A stretch of DNA of 55,398 nucleotides from an uncultured Alphaproteobacteria bacterium (lineage in GTDB: Bacteria > Pseudomonadota > Alphaproteobacteria > CAAHEQ01 > UBA3637), in the NCBI GenBank assembly GCA_937935995.1, contig CALGXF010000002.1, forward strand, positions 1 through 55,398, in the 5' to 3' direction. Shown here in pieces: positions 1-7,865 of the stretch. The notes beneath the pieces are model-generated. The model was not told where the DNA came from. It worked only from the letters and a program-made list of their open reading frames with translations, and made no database searches. The translations under genes were made by a program, and so were the position numbers. The number at the start of each line of letters is the position of its first letter. Position 1 is the stretch's first letter.

Positions 1-85
1 GATTGAAAAGTTGGAACATGTGAAATCTCCCTATTGATTGTTAATCCTTTTTATCTCATTCCCAATCAACTGTCAAGAGGATAAG

Positions 86-1111
86 TTAATACGTATTTTG
101 GCGATTTTGTATTTTTTCAAGCGATGCGGTTGGTTTTTCCGTCAATTCGCTCATGCGTTTGGTTTGAATGCCGTTTTGTTTTAACTCCGTCGCAATTGTT
201 TTTAAGTGTGTCGGTGTGGGTTGATAAGCCTTGATATCTTTTTCAAAGTCACCTTTGTATCGTCCCTGCGACAGAATTGCCATCATATTGTTGGCAGAGA
301 CAGTTCCTTTGTCTCCCGGTCGAGCATAATACATTTTGTATCCGTCAATAAGCGCTTGCTGAATGCCATACCCAAACAAACGTTTTTGAGCCGCATCATA
401 ATCCTTAACAGAGGCTTGGCAGGCTTTTGTATAAGCCATGTCATCATTTAATCCGTCAGCTTTTGCTTGAGCGTAGGCTTGTTTTGCATGAGGTAAGTCT
501 TTGTCAAAAGCGGCCCAAGTGGCGGCATATTTTTCTTTTTGCTTGTAAATGGTTTCGATAGAGGAGACGTCTGCATCCATTTCCGAAGCAAGCGTTTGGG
601 CAGCATAAGCCAAGGGGGTCAATGTTTGGTCACCTTCAAATTGATTTGCTTTTTTGTATAGGTGTTGTTGTAAGTGGACACTTTCATGCACCAGCGTTGA
701 CAATTGGGTTTCAATCGGTTTTTTCGGATTGAGTACCATTTCATATGATGTGCCGTAAAGGCCGGTACTTTTTGATAAATAACCGCCGGACGGGGCAGGG
801 ACATCATTTTGGCCGTTTTTATCCACATACCCGATGTGGCATTTGGTTTGTATGAGCGCTTGCATCCGTTCGGGGCCTTGATGCATTTGGTAAAACGCTT
901 GAAACAAATAACGCAGATTTTTGGCTTCTTCCGGAGTTTGCTGCCGTTGCAAATTGAGTCGACCGTAAAGCGTATCAAAATCATGTGAAATAACGTGTTC
1001 TTGAGAGGGGGGCGGCGGTGCAGAGTCAGCTTTTTCATCGGCATGACCCATCGGCGACAAAAGCGTCGAACCGATTAAAGCCAATGTCGAAAGTTTTCTT
1101 TTTAAATCCAT
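86..1111 (-). CDS. Putative exported HExxH metallopeptidase-like protein (DUF6782-type)
   Basis: This 341-residue protein starts with a signal peptide (charged start, hydrophobic stretch 8-20, likely cleavage after MGHA near residue 24), so it should act outside the cytoplasm. The core holds LVHESVH at residues 140-146, an HExxH zinc site (H142, E143, H146). A conserved-looking ASEMDAD near 175-180 could supply the third ligand. This resembles the 'putative metallopeptidase' families of the DUF6782 kind, but the family assignment is from memory and no substrate can be inferred. Its own promoter lies just upstream. It shares the HExxH layout with the gene at 1636-3123, suggesting distant paralogues. 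Confidence 0.7.
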   Translation of the reverse strand: MDLKRKLSTLALIGSTLLSPMGHADEKADSAPPPPSQEHVISHDFDTLYGRLNLQRQQTPEEAKNLRYLFQAFYQMHQGPERMQALIQTKCHIGYVDKNGQNDVPAPSGGYLSKSTGLYGTSYEMVLNPKKPIETQLSTLVHESVHLQQHLYKKANQFEGDQTLTPLAYAAQTLASEMDADVSSIETIYKQKEKYAATWAAFDKDLPHAKQAYAQAKADGLNDDMAYTKACQASVKDYDAAQKRLFGYGIQQALIDGYKMYYARPGDKGTVSANNMMAILSQGRYKGDFEKDIKAYQPTPTHLKTIATELKQNGIQTKRMSELTEKPTASLEKIQNRQNTY

Positions 1112-1132
1112 GTCTCTCTCCTTTATTTACCT

Positions 1133-1161
1133 ATTATACGCAAAAATAAAGGAAAAATCAA
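1133..1161 (-). promoter_or_regulatory. Sigma70-type promoter of the 86-1111 gene
   Basis: On the minus strand TTGATT (1156-1161) and TATAAT (1133-1138) are separated by exactly 17 bases, about 20 bases before the start codon and its AAGGAGAGAG ribosome binding site. Confidence 0.6.
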
Positions 1162-1566
1162 TTATTTTACAAGATCGGACAAGTCCGGTTTGCGGTAATT
1201 CGGGCTTTTGGTGATTTTACCGTCAGCACGATAAATCGGTTTGCCGTCGTCCCCCAATTTCGACATGTTGCTTTCGTAAACGCGTTTGAAAATTTCATCT
1301 ATCGGAAAACCGAAAGAAGCAGCAAATCCAAAAGAAACAAACAAAACATCCGCTAACTCTTTCATCATGTTTTCATGGGTTTTGGCACAAACTTGCCCGT
1401 TGTTTTGAATTTCCTTGACGGCTTGTTGAACTTCATCGAAAAGCTCTTTTGTTTCTTCTTCAATCAGTGTCTGGCGCAAAGCCAACAGATTTGCGTCAAA
1501 CGGCGCATCAACGGGGATGTTCATGGCTTGATGGAATTTTCGGGTTAAATCGTCATAAGCGCTCAT
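1162..1566 (-). CDS. MazG-like / phosphoribosyl-ATP pyrophosphohydrolase-like nucleotide hydrolase
   Basis: The protein is 134 residues and all-helical in appearance. It shows the metal-binding pattern of the all-alpha NTP pyrophosphohydrolase fold: EEETKEL at 36-42 (ExxE) and ELADV at 70-74 (ExxD). The C-terminal 'ESNMSKLGDDGKPIYRADGK' stretch is typical of stand-alone MazG-like/PRA-PH-like proteins. It probably hydrolyses a nucleoside triphosphate to the monophosphate, as a house-cleaning enzyme. Its size and isolated position argue against being the histidine-biosynthesis HisE. It has its own promoter and a ribosome binding site (AAAGGAGCAC). Confidence 0.75.
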   Translation of the reverse strand: MSAYDDLTRKFHQAMNIPVDAPFDANLLALRQTLIEEETKELFDEVQQAVKEIQNNGQVCAKTHENMMKELADVLFVSFGFAASFGFPIDEIFKRVYESNMSKLGDDGKPIYRADGKITKSPNYRKPDLSDLVK

Positions 1567-1601
1567 GGTGTGCTCCTTTATTTGGAAGTTGTGTAAAAAG
1601 A

Positions 1602-1630
1602 AATATAGCCGGTTCTTTGGAAAAAGTAAA
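1602..1630 (-). promoter_or_regulatory. Promoter of the MazG-like gene
   Basis: Minus-strand TTTACT (1625-1630) and TATATT (1602-1607) have a 17-base spacer, about 35 bases upstream of the start codon. The -35 element lies just outside the 3' end of the upstream gene. Confidence 0.45.
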
Positions 1631-1635
1631 CGGTT

Positions 1636-3123
1636 TTATTTCGTTTGTGCGTTTTTGATGCTGACAAGGCTACTAACAGGTAAATGAGACGATGTCGGCG
1701 TTGTTTTGTTTTCTGTTGACGCCGATTTTAACGTCTCTTTTAAAGAACTTATAGACGGTTTTTGTCCTTTTTCAGAATCCGTAGTTTTGTTTTCCGTCGA
1801 TGCCCCAGATACATCTCTAACATTATCAGATATAACCCGGCCGGTCTCGTCGTATTTAATATCATGTACAAGAGCCCCTGTTTTCTTGTCATATTGTTTA
1901 TCATACACAAGACGCCCCGTTTTCTCGTTGTATTGCTTATCATATACAAGACGATCTGTTTTTGTGTCGAAACATCCAACTGAAATAGTTCCTTTTTCTG
2001 TATCGTAAAGATACACTATCTTTTCTTTTGGTGTTCTTTTTAAACTCAATTTGCCGTCTTCGTAGAACTCACCTGAAAGGAATTCACCGTCTTTATCATA
2101 AGTCTTTTTGTGCGAAATTTGTCCGTCAACAGTTTCTAAAAGAATGTTAAGGCCTCGTTCGCTGCGCAGCGAAATATTAACTTTTTTTCCGGCCTCTGTG
2201 TACTTGAAACGGGTGTCGGTTAAAAGGGGAACAAATACATTTTTCCGGAGATAATCCGGCGTCAGGTCAACGCCCATCGCATGGATAAAGTCTGAAAAAG
2301 CTTGGTCAGCCTGAACTTTATCCTGTGGATTAGAGTTGTAACTGTAAAAGCATAGGTTATTGCCGGCTTGTTTTTCATAATGCTCTCTCCATGCGTGATA
2401 TTCCTTAAATTCGGCCACAGGTATGTAGGCTGGACTCATTTTAAATGAGAATATAGGAAGCTCTCTGTTTTTCAAAAAGATTTTAACGAATTCGGTTTTA
2501 GCATACCGCTCTTGCTTTTCAGCATCATTCGGAAACTTTTTGGAAGCTTTCTTTTTAAGCTTTCTGTAAATCGAGACAAAAGAATTATTATTATTTTTTT
2601 CATCATTAATGAGTGTGTCTTGGAGAGCAGTTTCCACTTCATCAAGCATTGATAAAATAAAGGCATCTTTTATAGATGTACACTTTATATTATCAGAATT
2701 GAATGTCCGATTGTCCTGAATGTAATGGCGTAGTTCATGAGCTAGGGAAAGCGAAGGTGTAGGAAAGTTAGGACTCAAGACGATCTTCCCTGCCAGTCCC
2801 AGCCAGCGACCGGCAGTATTTGGTGGTAATAAATACTCAAAGGAAACAGGGACGCGTTTCCCTGTTTTTTGGTAGAAAGCGTCAAGTTCGTTCAATAACT
2901 GGCGTCCGGTTTTTGTTTGGCCGATATCTTGATAAATTTGCCATAGTTGATTTTTTTCTTCAGTACTTCCTTCAGGCAGGATAGGGGCTTTTGATTGTGC
3001 ATCTTGAGTGTATGTTTGCGTGATTTGAGATGCATTTGGTGCTTCTTTAACAAGAGTGGACGAGGAAAGCCCAAGAGCTTTTGTAGCAACACCGGTTGAT
3101 AACAATTGTTTAAATTCATTCAT
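1636..3123 (-). CDS. HExxH metallopeptidase-like protein with C-terminal MORN-like repeats
   Basis: The start is placed at the ATG at 3123, which has an AGAGAGG ribosome binding site; an upstream ATG at 3156 has none. That gives 495 residues. LAHELRHYIQ (about residues 127-136) is an HExxH zinc motif within a domain like the gene at 86-1111, with MLDEVETALQD about 35 residues later as a possible third-ligand helix. From about 340 to 435 there are short beta-hairpin repeats built on 'DKKTGxLVxDxKYD', like the MORN-type repeats of antidote or wall-associated proteins. The tail is Ser/Thr/Lys-rich. No clear signal peptide is visible. A substrate cannot be named. Confidence 0.65.
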   Translation of the reverse strand: MNEFKQLLSTGVATKALGLSSSTLVKEAPNASQITQTYTQDAQSKAPILPEGSTEEKNQLWQIYQDIGQTKTGRQLLNELDAFYQKTGKRVPVSFEYLLPPNTAGRWLGLAGKIVLSPNFPTPSLSLAHELRHYIQDNRTFNSDNIKCTSIKDAFILSMLDEVETALQDTLINDEKNNNNSFVSIYRKLKKKASKKFPNDAEKQERYAKTEFVKIFLKNRELPIFSFKMSPAYIPVAEFKEYHAWREHYEKQAGNNLCFYSYNSNPQDKVQADQAFSDFIHAMGVDLTPDYLRKNVFVPLLTDTRFKYTEAGKKVNISLRSERGLNILLETVDGQISHKKTYDKDGEFLSGEFYEDGKLSLKRTPKEKIVYLYDTEKGTISVGCFDTKTDRLVYDKQYNEKTGRLVYDKQYDKKTGALVHDIKYDETGRVISDNVRDVSGASTENKTTDSEKGQKPSISSLKETLKSASTENKTTPTSSHLPVSSLVSIKNAQTK

Positions 3124-3147
3124 GTTGTTATCCTCTCTTATCACTTT

Positions 3148-3176
3148 ATTATACATGAAATTTGTAGAAAAGACAA
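3148..3176 (-). promoter_or_regulatory. Promoter of the 1636-3123 gene
   Basis: Minus-strand TTGTCT (3171-3176) and TATAAT (3148-3153) with a 17-base spacer lie about 25 bases before the chosen ATG. The promoter leaves no room for translation from the ATG at 3156, which supports the start at 3123. Confidence 0.6.
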
Positions 3177-3214
3177 CATTTGTAAAAAACGGAAAAAGAA
3201 AAATAAAAAAGTTC

Positions 3215-3243
3215 TTGCAAAGTTTTTAAAATGAGTATATAAA
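3215..3243 (+). promoter_or_regulatory. Promoter of the tRNA-Pro gene
   Basis: TTGCAA (3215-3220), a 17-base spacer and TATAAA (3238-3243) place the transcription start about 8 bases before the tRNA 5' end. Confidence 0.6.
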
Positions 3244-3257
3244 AGGGCATTCGTTGT

Positions 3258-3334
3258 CGGAGTGTGGCTCAGTCTGGTAGAGCACTACGTTCGGGACGTA
3301 GGGGTCGTGGGTTCAAATCCCGCCACTCCGACCA
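3258..3334 (+). tRNA. tRNA-Pro (anticodon CGG)
   Basis: The 77-base cloverleaf has acceptor strands CGGAGTG (3258-3264) and CACTCCG (3324-3330), discriminator A and encoded CCA. The anticodon stem CTACG/CGTAG encloses the loop TTCGGGA, so the anticodon is CGG, reading CCG proline codons. The T arm is GTGGG-TTCAAAT-CCCGC. The 3' 24 bases double as the phage attachment site, so the gene stays intact after integration. Confidence 0.97.
3311..3334 (+). repeat. attL (24-bp core, 3' end of tRNA-Pro)
   Basis: The sequence from the T loop to the CCA end of tRNA-Pro recurs exactly at 38400-38423, and flanking bases differ on both sides. This is the classical tyrosine-integrase core at a tRNA 3' end. 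Confidence 0.93.
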
Positions 3335-3337
3335 GTG

Positions 3338-3368
3338 AAGTCCTTGTTTTTCAAGGACTTATTTTTTT
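3338..3368 (+). terminator. Phage-supplied terminator downstream of tRNA-Pro
   Basis: AAGTCCTTG (3338-3346) pairs with CAAGGACTT (3352-3360) and is followed by ATTTTTTT. It starts three bases after the att core, so the prophage brings its own terminator for the tRNA gene it displaced from the original one at 38424-38460. Confidence 0.75.
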
Positions 3369-3370
3369 AT

Positions 3371-3435
3371 TTTTCGAAAAATAATGTTATTTCCCATCAT
3401 TGATTTTAAACGATTTTTTTTTAATTTTCGAAAAT
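3371..3435. promoter_or_regulatory. Candidate integrase arm-type sites at attL
   Basis: Two copies of the near-palindrome TTTTCGAAAA lie at 3371-3380 and 3425-3434. The same motif occurs twice just inside attR. Arm-type binding sites inside both prophage ends are expected for tyrosine integrases; assigning this motif to that role is inference. Confidence 0.45.
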
Positions 3436-3444
3436 TTTTGAAGC

Positions 3445-3513
3445 AAAAAAAAAGACCCGGAAATGTGAATTCCCGAGTCTGTTTTTATGAAAAGGGGCGG
3501 CGTTCACCGCCCC
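3445..3513 (-). terminator. Two tandem leftward terminators after the Rha gene
   Basis: On the minus strand GGGGCGG/CCGCCCC (3494-3513) is followed by TTTT. Next comes a longer stem AGACTCGGGAA/TTTCCGGGTCT (3453-3480) followed by nine T residues. They end leftward transcription before it reaches the tRNA gene. Confidence 0.75.
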
Positions 3514-3521
3514 GGTTGGTG

Positions 3522-4160
3522 TTAATTCAGTTTTTGCTTAAATTCCTGAAACTTTGGATCGAAGGTAGCCGTTAGCATGCCTTGTATCCGTCCGGTTGTT
3601 TCACGAACGTGGCCATATTCCAAAATGGCTGTTGCTATCTTTGTCAGATTTTCATCCAGCTTTTTTTCTTTCGGAAACGTGATTTTAACCGGTTCGGTCT
3701 GTACTATCTCCGTAAAGGCGTCTTTAATAGCCACAGCACAGCATTTTTTCACCATGCCGCCGATAGCCTTCATAAACGCTTTGTTCTCCACAAAGTCCGC
3801 CGGTGTGTATGGAACGGGGTCAAAGGGAAGGGCGGCGTAACGTGCATGTTTGTCCATGAGCGCCTTTTCCATTTCGTTAAAAGCGTTGATGTATTTGATT
3901 TTAAATTCCATCGCTTTTTTACCGGTAAAGCCCATTGCCAGCAACGTGAAGCCGTCGCGGGTGATTTCGTAAGCCTTGCGGAGCTCACCTTTGGCGTCAG
4001 TGTATTCAACGACCTCAAAATTGAGGGCGCCGAAGTTTTCTGGGATTTCCAACGATTCGATAGCCCGGATAACATTGTCATGTCGTTTGCCAAAAGTTTC
4101 GGCAATGATGTTAGATGTGGTTTTTGCTTGATTGTTGATAATTTGAACAAGTGTGTTCAT
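3522..4160 (-). CDS. Rha family phage regulatory protein
   Basis: The start at 4160 has a GGAG ribosome binding site eight bases upstream and gives 212 residues. Residues 1-95 form the Rha domain: 'TTSNIIAETFGKRHDNVIRAIE' and then 'AYEITRDGFTLLAMGFTGKKAMEFKIKYINAFNEME', which matches the family closely. The C-terminal part is helical and not recognised. Rha proteins of lambdoid phages are regulatory and interfere with growth in some hosts. It lies between attL and the integrase, behind a terminator that separates it from the integrase transcript, so it probably has its own promoter. I could not place that promoter with confidence. Confidence 0.88.
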   Translation of the reverse strand: MNTLVQIINNQAKTTSNIIAETFGKRHDNVIRAIESLEIPENFGALNFEVVEYTDAKGELRKAYEITRDGFTLLAMGFTGKKAMEFKIKYINAFNEMEKALMDKHARYAALPFDPVPYTPADFVENKAFMKAIGGMVKKCCAVAIKDAFTEIVQTEPVKITFPKEKKLDENLTKIATAILEYGHVRETTGRIQGMLTATFDPKFQEFKQKLN

Positions 4161-4308
4161 TGTTTTTACTCCTATCGTTAAAGTTTGGAGCATCCATGAA
4201 CACTTATTTTTGAAGATAGGTGTCCAGTGGTTCAAAACCCAACCGATAGGAATCGAGCGAGATAGTCTTTGGCTTCCGCTTGGACATACACTACCTCCCA
4301 CTGGACAT

Positions 4309-4336
4309 AAAAAAGAACCGCCGAATAAGAGGCGGT
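4309..4336 (-). terminator. Leftward terminator after the integrase
   Basis: Minus-strand ACCGCC (4331-4336) and GGCGGT (4317-4322) form a six-pair stem with an 8-base loop, followed by TCTTTTTT (4316 to 4309). It closes the leftward early operon. Confidence 0.75.
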
Positions 4337-4403
4337 TTGTCCGCCTATCGTATTGGAGATTTGAAGCTCCATTACAGCCCTTGCTGTAACAAAACTATCA
4401 TAC

Positions 4404-5591
4404 TCACACTTTAAATCCATTGTCAACATGATTTTTCCGTTGCTCATATTCCAGTCGTTTTCGCAGAGCTTCTGCTGCTTGTTCTGGTGTGTTTTGCCGG
4501 TAAATCGACAAGTTCGTGTTGGCTTGTGTGTGTCCCATAATTGTCATATTTTGGCCAGTGCTGCTCCCTGCGTCATGGTAGGCGGTGCCGGCGCTGTTCC
4601 GCGTGGCCTGAAAAGACAAACCTTTTAATCGTTCGTCTTTTTTGATGATTTGTTGATAATGTTTTTCAAAAGTTCGCGCTCCATACGGTTTCCCATCTTT
4701 TTGCCGCAACAAGTGTCCGCTTCTGTTTTTGATTTCTTCATATAAAAAAGCTGGTACGGGAGCGTAGGCTGTAATGTTATGTTTTTCCGTTTTTTGCGGA
4801 ATAATTTCAAAATAATGAAAGCCGTCTTTTGTCTTTAATTGCGTCATCTCCAAAGAAAGAACATCGGCTGGCCTTTGCGCTGTCCAAATGTTTAATCGGA
4901 TGGCCAGGCCGACATCGTTATATCCCAGTTCTTTGGCATAGGTATCAAACAAAGCGACTGTTTCTGCTGTCCATAATTTTTTCGTGTGTTTTGTTCGGGG
5001 ATAGCGTTTATTTTGAAACGGATTATTGTTTTGCAAAACACCCAGCTTGTCGTGACCAAAATTAAACAGCAAGCGGAGCAAATCCATGCCGTTATGCGCC
5101 CATCGTTCTTTGCAAATATCAAACAGTTTCAGATAAATACTGTCCACAATTTGGGGTTGGATCATATCCAAATTTAGGTCAATCAACCGTTTTCCGTTGT
5201 TATTTTTGATTTGTGTAAGATGAGAAAAGGATCGTTTATAATCTTTAATTGTTTTGGGGGCCAATGGTTTTTCCAATAGAACATTTCCTTTGGCCGGACA
5301 ATCAATCCCGCGCCGTTTTTTGAATTCTTCCCAAATGTAAGAAAGGCTTTGTTTTAAAACGGTTGCGTTTTGGGTACGTGTCAAATAGGGTTTGATTTGG
5401 GTGTTATAAATTTCAATCGCTTCGAGTTGAGCTTCTTCGTAAGTGTTGGATAGCTTTTTGTATTTTAATTGAATCAAGCCGTCGGAATTTTGAGCAACAA
5501 GGCGCGCCAAATTGGAGGGTGGTGCGAAATAATAGCTACATCCTTCTTTTTTTTTATGAATTTTAAAATATTTAACACGTACCGTTTTCAT
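4404..5591 (-). CDS. int: Tyrosine recombinase/integrase
   Basis: The ATG at 5591 is preferred over an upstream TTG, giving 395 residues. The catalytic domain shows R240 (AQRPADVLS), K267 in a beta-hairpin, R331 in FQATRN, H354 (MGHTQ) and the nucleophile Y364 (LSIYRQ). The usual first His of box II is replaced by Gln (Q328), a position that varies in phage integrases. The N-terminal 60 residues look like an arm-binding domain and the middle like a SAM-like core-binding domain. It integrates the phage at the tRNA-Pro 3' end. It follows a small HTH gene by two bases and ends before a terminator. Confidence 0.95.
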   Translation of the reverse strand: MKTVRVKYFKIHKKKEGCSYYFAPPSNLARLVAQNSDGLIQLKYKKLSNTYEEAQLEAIEIYNTQIKPYLTRTQNATVLKQSLSYIWEEFKKRRGIDCPAKGNVLLEKPLAPKTIKDYKRSFSHLTQIKNNNGKRLIDLNLDMIQPQIVDSIYLKLFDICKERWAHNGMDLLRLLFNFGHDKLGVLQNNNPFQNKRYPRTKHTKKLWTAETVALFDTYAKELGYNDVGLAIRLNIWTAQRPADVLSLEMTQLKTKDGFHYFEIIPQKTEKHNITAYAPVPAFLYEEIKNRSGHLLRQKDGKPYGARTFEKHYQQIIKKDERLKGLSFQATRNSAGTAYHDAGSSTGQNMTIMGHTQANTNLSIYRQNTPEQAAEALRKRLEYEQRKNHVDNGFKV

Positions 5592-5593
5592 CA

Positions 5594-5809
5594 CTATTTC
5601 CAAGCATCTGCCGAATAGTCATCATTGGCAAGTGCGGCCGTGTTTTTGATGCCAAACAATGTATTGACTTCGTTTGGATCATACCGGAGTTTGAAAAGAG
5701 GGTGTTGATGGAGTTTTCCTTCTTTTTCCAGCCGACGGATGATTGTATTGCTCTTGACGCCCAGCATCAACCGAATGTCAGATCGTGTCAAAAGTTTAAA
5801 GTCTGTCAT
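5594..5809 (-). CDS. Small HTH protein, possible excisionase/directionality factor
   Basis: The start at 5809 has an AAGGAG ribosome binding site and overlaps the YopX stop (ATGA), giving 71 residues. LLTRSDIRLMLGVKSNTIIRRLEKEGKLHQ is a MerR/AlpA-like winged HTH pattern, and the rest is short and charged. Its position directly upstream of the integrase in the same transcript fits a recombination directionality factor, but AlpA-like regulators look the same, so the role is inferred. Confidence 0.65.
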   Translation of the reverse strand: MTDFKLLTRSDIRLMLGVKSNTIIRRLEKEGKLHQHPLFKLRYDPNEVNTLFGIKNTAALANDDYSADAWK

Positions 5810-6174
5810 TTTAACAGCTCCTTGTTTGCATGAATGTTGCCGATGACAATGCAATTCGACGCACATTTTTCTGTTAAATTTCCAATCTTACCAAATCCAA
5901 ATCCGCAACAATTAAAAGTATTCCATTGAACCTCAAGCCTTCTTCCTTTTTCGCACCAACCATAATTTCTGGAACGAGTTAATTCAATGATATCCCCCTC
6001 ATAAATCAGCTTTCCGTTCTTATCTTTTAAGCCGGTGCATTGTTCAAGGACAACATTGTTTTCGTCTTCGGCCGCAGAATACATGATGAGACCGGTTTCA
6101 CCGTCTACATAAAAGTCGTCTAGGTATTTTTGAGCCAAGTTATCCCAAGCGCGAAACTTAAATCTATCATTCAT
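5806..6174 (-). CDS. YopX family phage protein
   Basis: The protein is 122 residues. The N-terminal 'RFKFRAWD', the central 'CTGLKDKNGKLIYEGDIIEL' and the C-terminal 'VIGNIHANKELL' are the hallmark blocks of the YopX fold found in many phage early operons. Its biochemical function is not established. It overlaps both neighbours by a few bases, so it is translated as part of the leftward early operon. Confidence 0.88.
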   Translation of the reverse strand: MNDRFKFRAWDNLAQKYLDDFYVDGETGLIMYSAAEDENNVVLEQCTGLKDKNGKLIYEGDIIELTRSRNYGWCEKGRRLEVQWNTFNCCGFGFGKIGNLTEKCASNCIVIGNIHANKELLK

Positions 6175-6391
6175 CTTCCCTCACTTTCATCAGTGATTTT
6201 TTCCAATCTTCCGCAGGAGTAATGTTAAAGGAACCACTAATATACCAACAAACATCTCCCCGTGAATGCCACTCTTCATATTCTAACCCCGGCTTTTGTC
6301 CGTGCCAGAACCAATCTCCGTTTTCGTCCATCGCAACCCAACCGGTTTTTAACAACGGCAAAAGGTCTTCAATGTTAATTTGTTTCGTCAT
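6167..6391 (-). CDS. Phage early-region protein of unknown function
   Basis: The start at 6391 follows an AAGGTGG ribosome binding site and gives 74 residues. It is Trp-rich (WVAMDENGDWFWHGQKP, EEWHSRGDVCWYISG), with the look of a small beta-sheet protein. It overlaps the genes on both sides, so it belongs to the leftward operon. I do not recognise the family. Confidence 0.6.
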   Translation of the reverse strand: MTKQINIEDLLPLLKTGWVAMDENGDWFWHGQKPGLEYEEWHSRGDVCWYISGSFNITPAEDWKKSLMKVREDE

Positions 6392-6539
6392 TTTTACCAC
6401 CTTGAATGATCGGAAACCAAACACGTTCACACCGTTTACCTGCTTTAATATCCTTCAACCCTTGCAGGAGCCAAAGCCAATCCTGGCCTTTACCTGTTGT
6501 TTTTATTTTGTGAAACAATTTGATTCGCTTTTGTTCCAT
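6375..6539 (-). CDS. Small basic phage protein of unknown function
   Basis: The start at 6539 has an AAGGAG ribosome binding site and gives 54 residues, rich in Lys and Arg. Motifs such as 'WLWLLQGLKDIKAGKRCERVWFPI' resemble short phage Thoeris-inhibitor/DUF2829-like proteins ('ALKALKEGKKVRRPGW'), but here the match is weak. It overlaps the next gene by 17 bases. Confidence 0.5.
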   Translation of the reverse strand: MEQKRIKLFHKIKTTGKGQDWLWLLQGLKDIKAGKRCERVWFPIIQGGKNDETN

Positions 6540-6550
6540 TTTTCTTCTCC

Positions 6551-6985
6551 TTATGCTGCTGTATACCAATCTTCCTGCGGTGTTTCGATATAAACCCCGA
6601 TTTGCGCCGCAAATTTCAACAGATTTTCAATGTAATCATGGACTTCTTTTTTATTGCCTTTCCCCAGTTTTAACGTTTTCGGTACTTTGACAAACCCTGT
6701 TTTCGTGGGCAATTCCCGGTAGTAAAACAAGCTTTTCATGGCATTATGAAATTCATCGTCATCCGCTGATTTGTAAGCGTCATAGCCCATGTCAATCAAT
6801 TGTGCTTTAATGGCCGGATACAAAACGCCGAAAATAAAACATTGTTGGTTTCTCGAAACTTTATCTTTAATCAAAGACAATTTGACGGTGAACGGTTTAA
6901 ACCTGTCTTTTTTGGCTTCCAAGCGTCGAAGTAATGCGTGGATACCACGTGTGGCGTCTGTATAATCGTAAAAGTCCATTTCCAT
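6551..6985 (-). CDS. Conserved phage protein, NinB-like
   Basis: The protein is 144 residues. 'SRNQQCFIFGVLYPAIKAQL' in the middle and 'VHDYIENLLKFAAQIGVYIETPQED' at the end correspond to the two conserved blocks of a widespread phage recombination-region protein often annotated as NinB-like. It sits between the SSB-like gene and the early small genes and is probably part of the phage recombination/replication set. An AAGGAG ribosome binding site precedes the start. Confidence 0.55.
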   Translation of the reverse strand: MEMDFYDYTDATRGIHALLRRLEAKKDRFKPFTVKLSLIKDKVSRNQQCFIFGVLYPAIKAQLIDMGYDAYKSADDDEFHNAMKSLFYYRELPTKTGFVKVPKTLKLGKGNKKEVHDYIENLLKFAAQIGVYIETPQEDWYTAA

Positions 6986-6997
6986 GATTAAGCTCCT

Positions 6998-7312
6998 TTA
7001 AAACGGAATATCGTCACCTTTGTCCCAATCAATGGGGGCCCCAGGATCCATTTCCCCGTTTTGGACGGCTGTGTATTGGGTGGATGATGGATGGGCTTCT
7101 TCTTTGTTTTTGGGTTCAAAACAAGACAACAACACTTTCGCATCATTCGGATTACGTTGTTTGACTGCCGACAAGTTAAAAGATTTGTCCATGATTAAAA
7201 ACGGTTTGCTGTCTTTTTCATGTAATTCTCCAACATTGCGGTAAACACTTTTTACGGTTCTGTTTTTATCCGTGTATTCGCCGATAATGGCGACAATGTC
7301 ATATTTTTTCAT
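6998..7312 (-). CDS. Phage single-stranded DNA-binding-like protein
   Basis: The protein is 104 residues. The N-terminal half is a short beta-rich region ('YDIVAIIGEYTDKNRTVKSVYRNVGEL'), followed by an acidic linker that ends in WDKGDDIPF. A C-terminal DDIPF is the protein-interaction tail of bacterial SSBs. Together with the ERF and Gp157 genes next to it, this supports a role in ssDNA handling during recombination. The OB-fold assignment rests on context and the tail rather than on a clear domain match. Confidence 0.65.
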   Translation of the reverse strand: MKKYDIVAIIGEYTDKNRTVKSVYRNVGELHEKDSKPFLIMDKSFNLSAVKQRNPNDAKVLLSCFEPKNKEEAHPSSTQYTAVQNGEMDPGAPIDWDKGDDIPF

Positions 7313-7360
7313 TTTACTTCTCCTTTCGTTTTTGCAGATAAAAGCGTGGTCAAACCGTAA

Positions 7361-7864
7361 CTATGAAATTTGAAGGTGTTGAACGGTTTGCAAATGCGCG
7401 CCGGGAACGGCTGTGCCGGTTGTCAGGATTTTTTTAAGGCGCTCTTTATCGACCGATGTTGTTTCTTTCCGTTTCATAAAGTGCGGCGGAATAACGTCTT
7501 CATCATCAATGATACAGCGCATGGAGGTGCGGGCGCCGATGGTAAACGTCCCGGCCTGAATTTTTAAGTTCTTGTCCTTGGGGCTTTCCTGATAAATCCG
7601 AAGCATGTAATCTTCAATCCAGTTTTGGCGCTTCCTTAGCCGATTGAGTTGTTCGTTCATGCGTGCGATTTCTGATTCCAAACCCTGTGCGGTTGCGATC
7701 AGATTGGCTCGGACTTTGGCTAGCTTTTCAAGGCCGCCGACGGCCAATTCTTCCCGTAAAGCTTGATAAGCTTCATCGTCTGCCGGATTGATTTCTCCCG
7801 TTTCCGGATCGGCGCAATCGTTTAACATTTTTTCTAAATCTTGCATATCTCCGTAAATGCTCAT
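7361..7864 (-). CDS. Siphovirus Gp157 family protein
   Basis: The protein is 167 residues. An N-terminal 'DPETGEI' is followed by a long coiled coil (about residues 40-100) and the C-terminal 'GTFTIGARTSMRCIIDDEDVIPPHFMKRKETTSVDKERLKKIL', which is diagnostic of Gp157. The family sits next to ssDNA annealing proteins in phage recombination modules; in Streptococcus phages it has been linked to phage resistance. It ends one base before the upstream ERF gene in this leftward operon, so the two are translated together. Confidence 0.9.
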   Translation of the reverse strand: MSIYGDMQDLEKMLNDCADPETGEINPADDEAYQALREELAVGGLEKLAKVRANLIATAQGLESEIARMNEQLNRLRKRQNWIEDYMLRIYQESPKDKNLKIQAGTFTIGARTSMRCIIDDEDVIPPHFMKRKETTSVDKERLKKILTTGTAVPGAHLQTVQHLQIS

Positions 7865-7865
7865 C

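Noticed and set aside
4232..4447. 71-residue leftward frame between Rha and the integrase
   Set aside because: It spans the integrase terminator, overlaps the integrase 3' end out of frame, has no ribosome binding site and no recognisable product.
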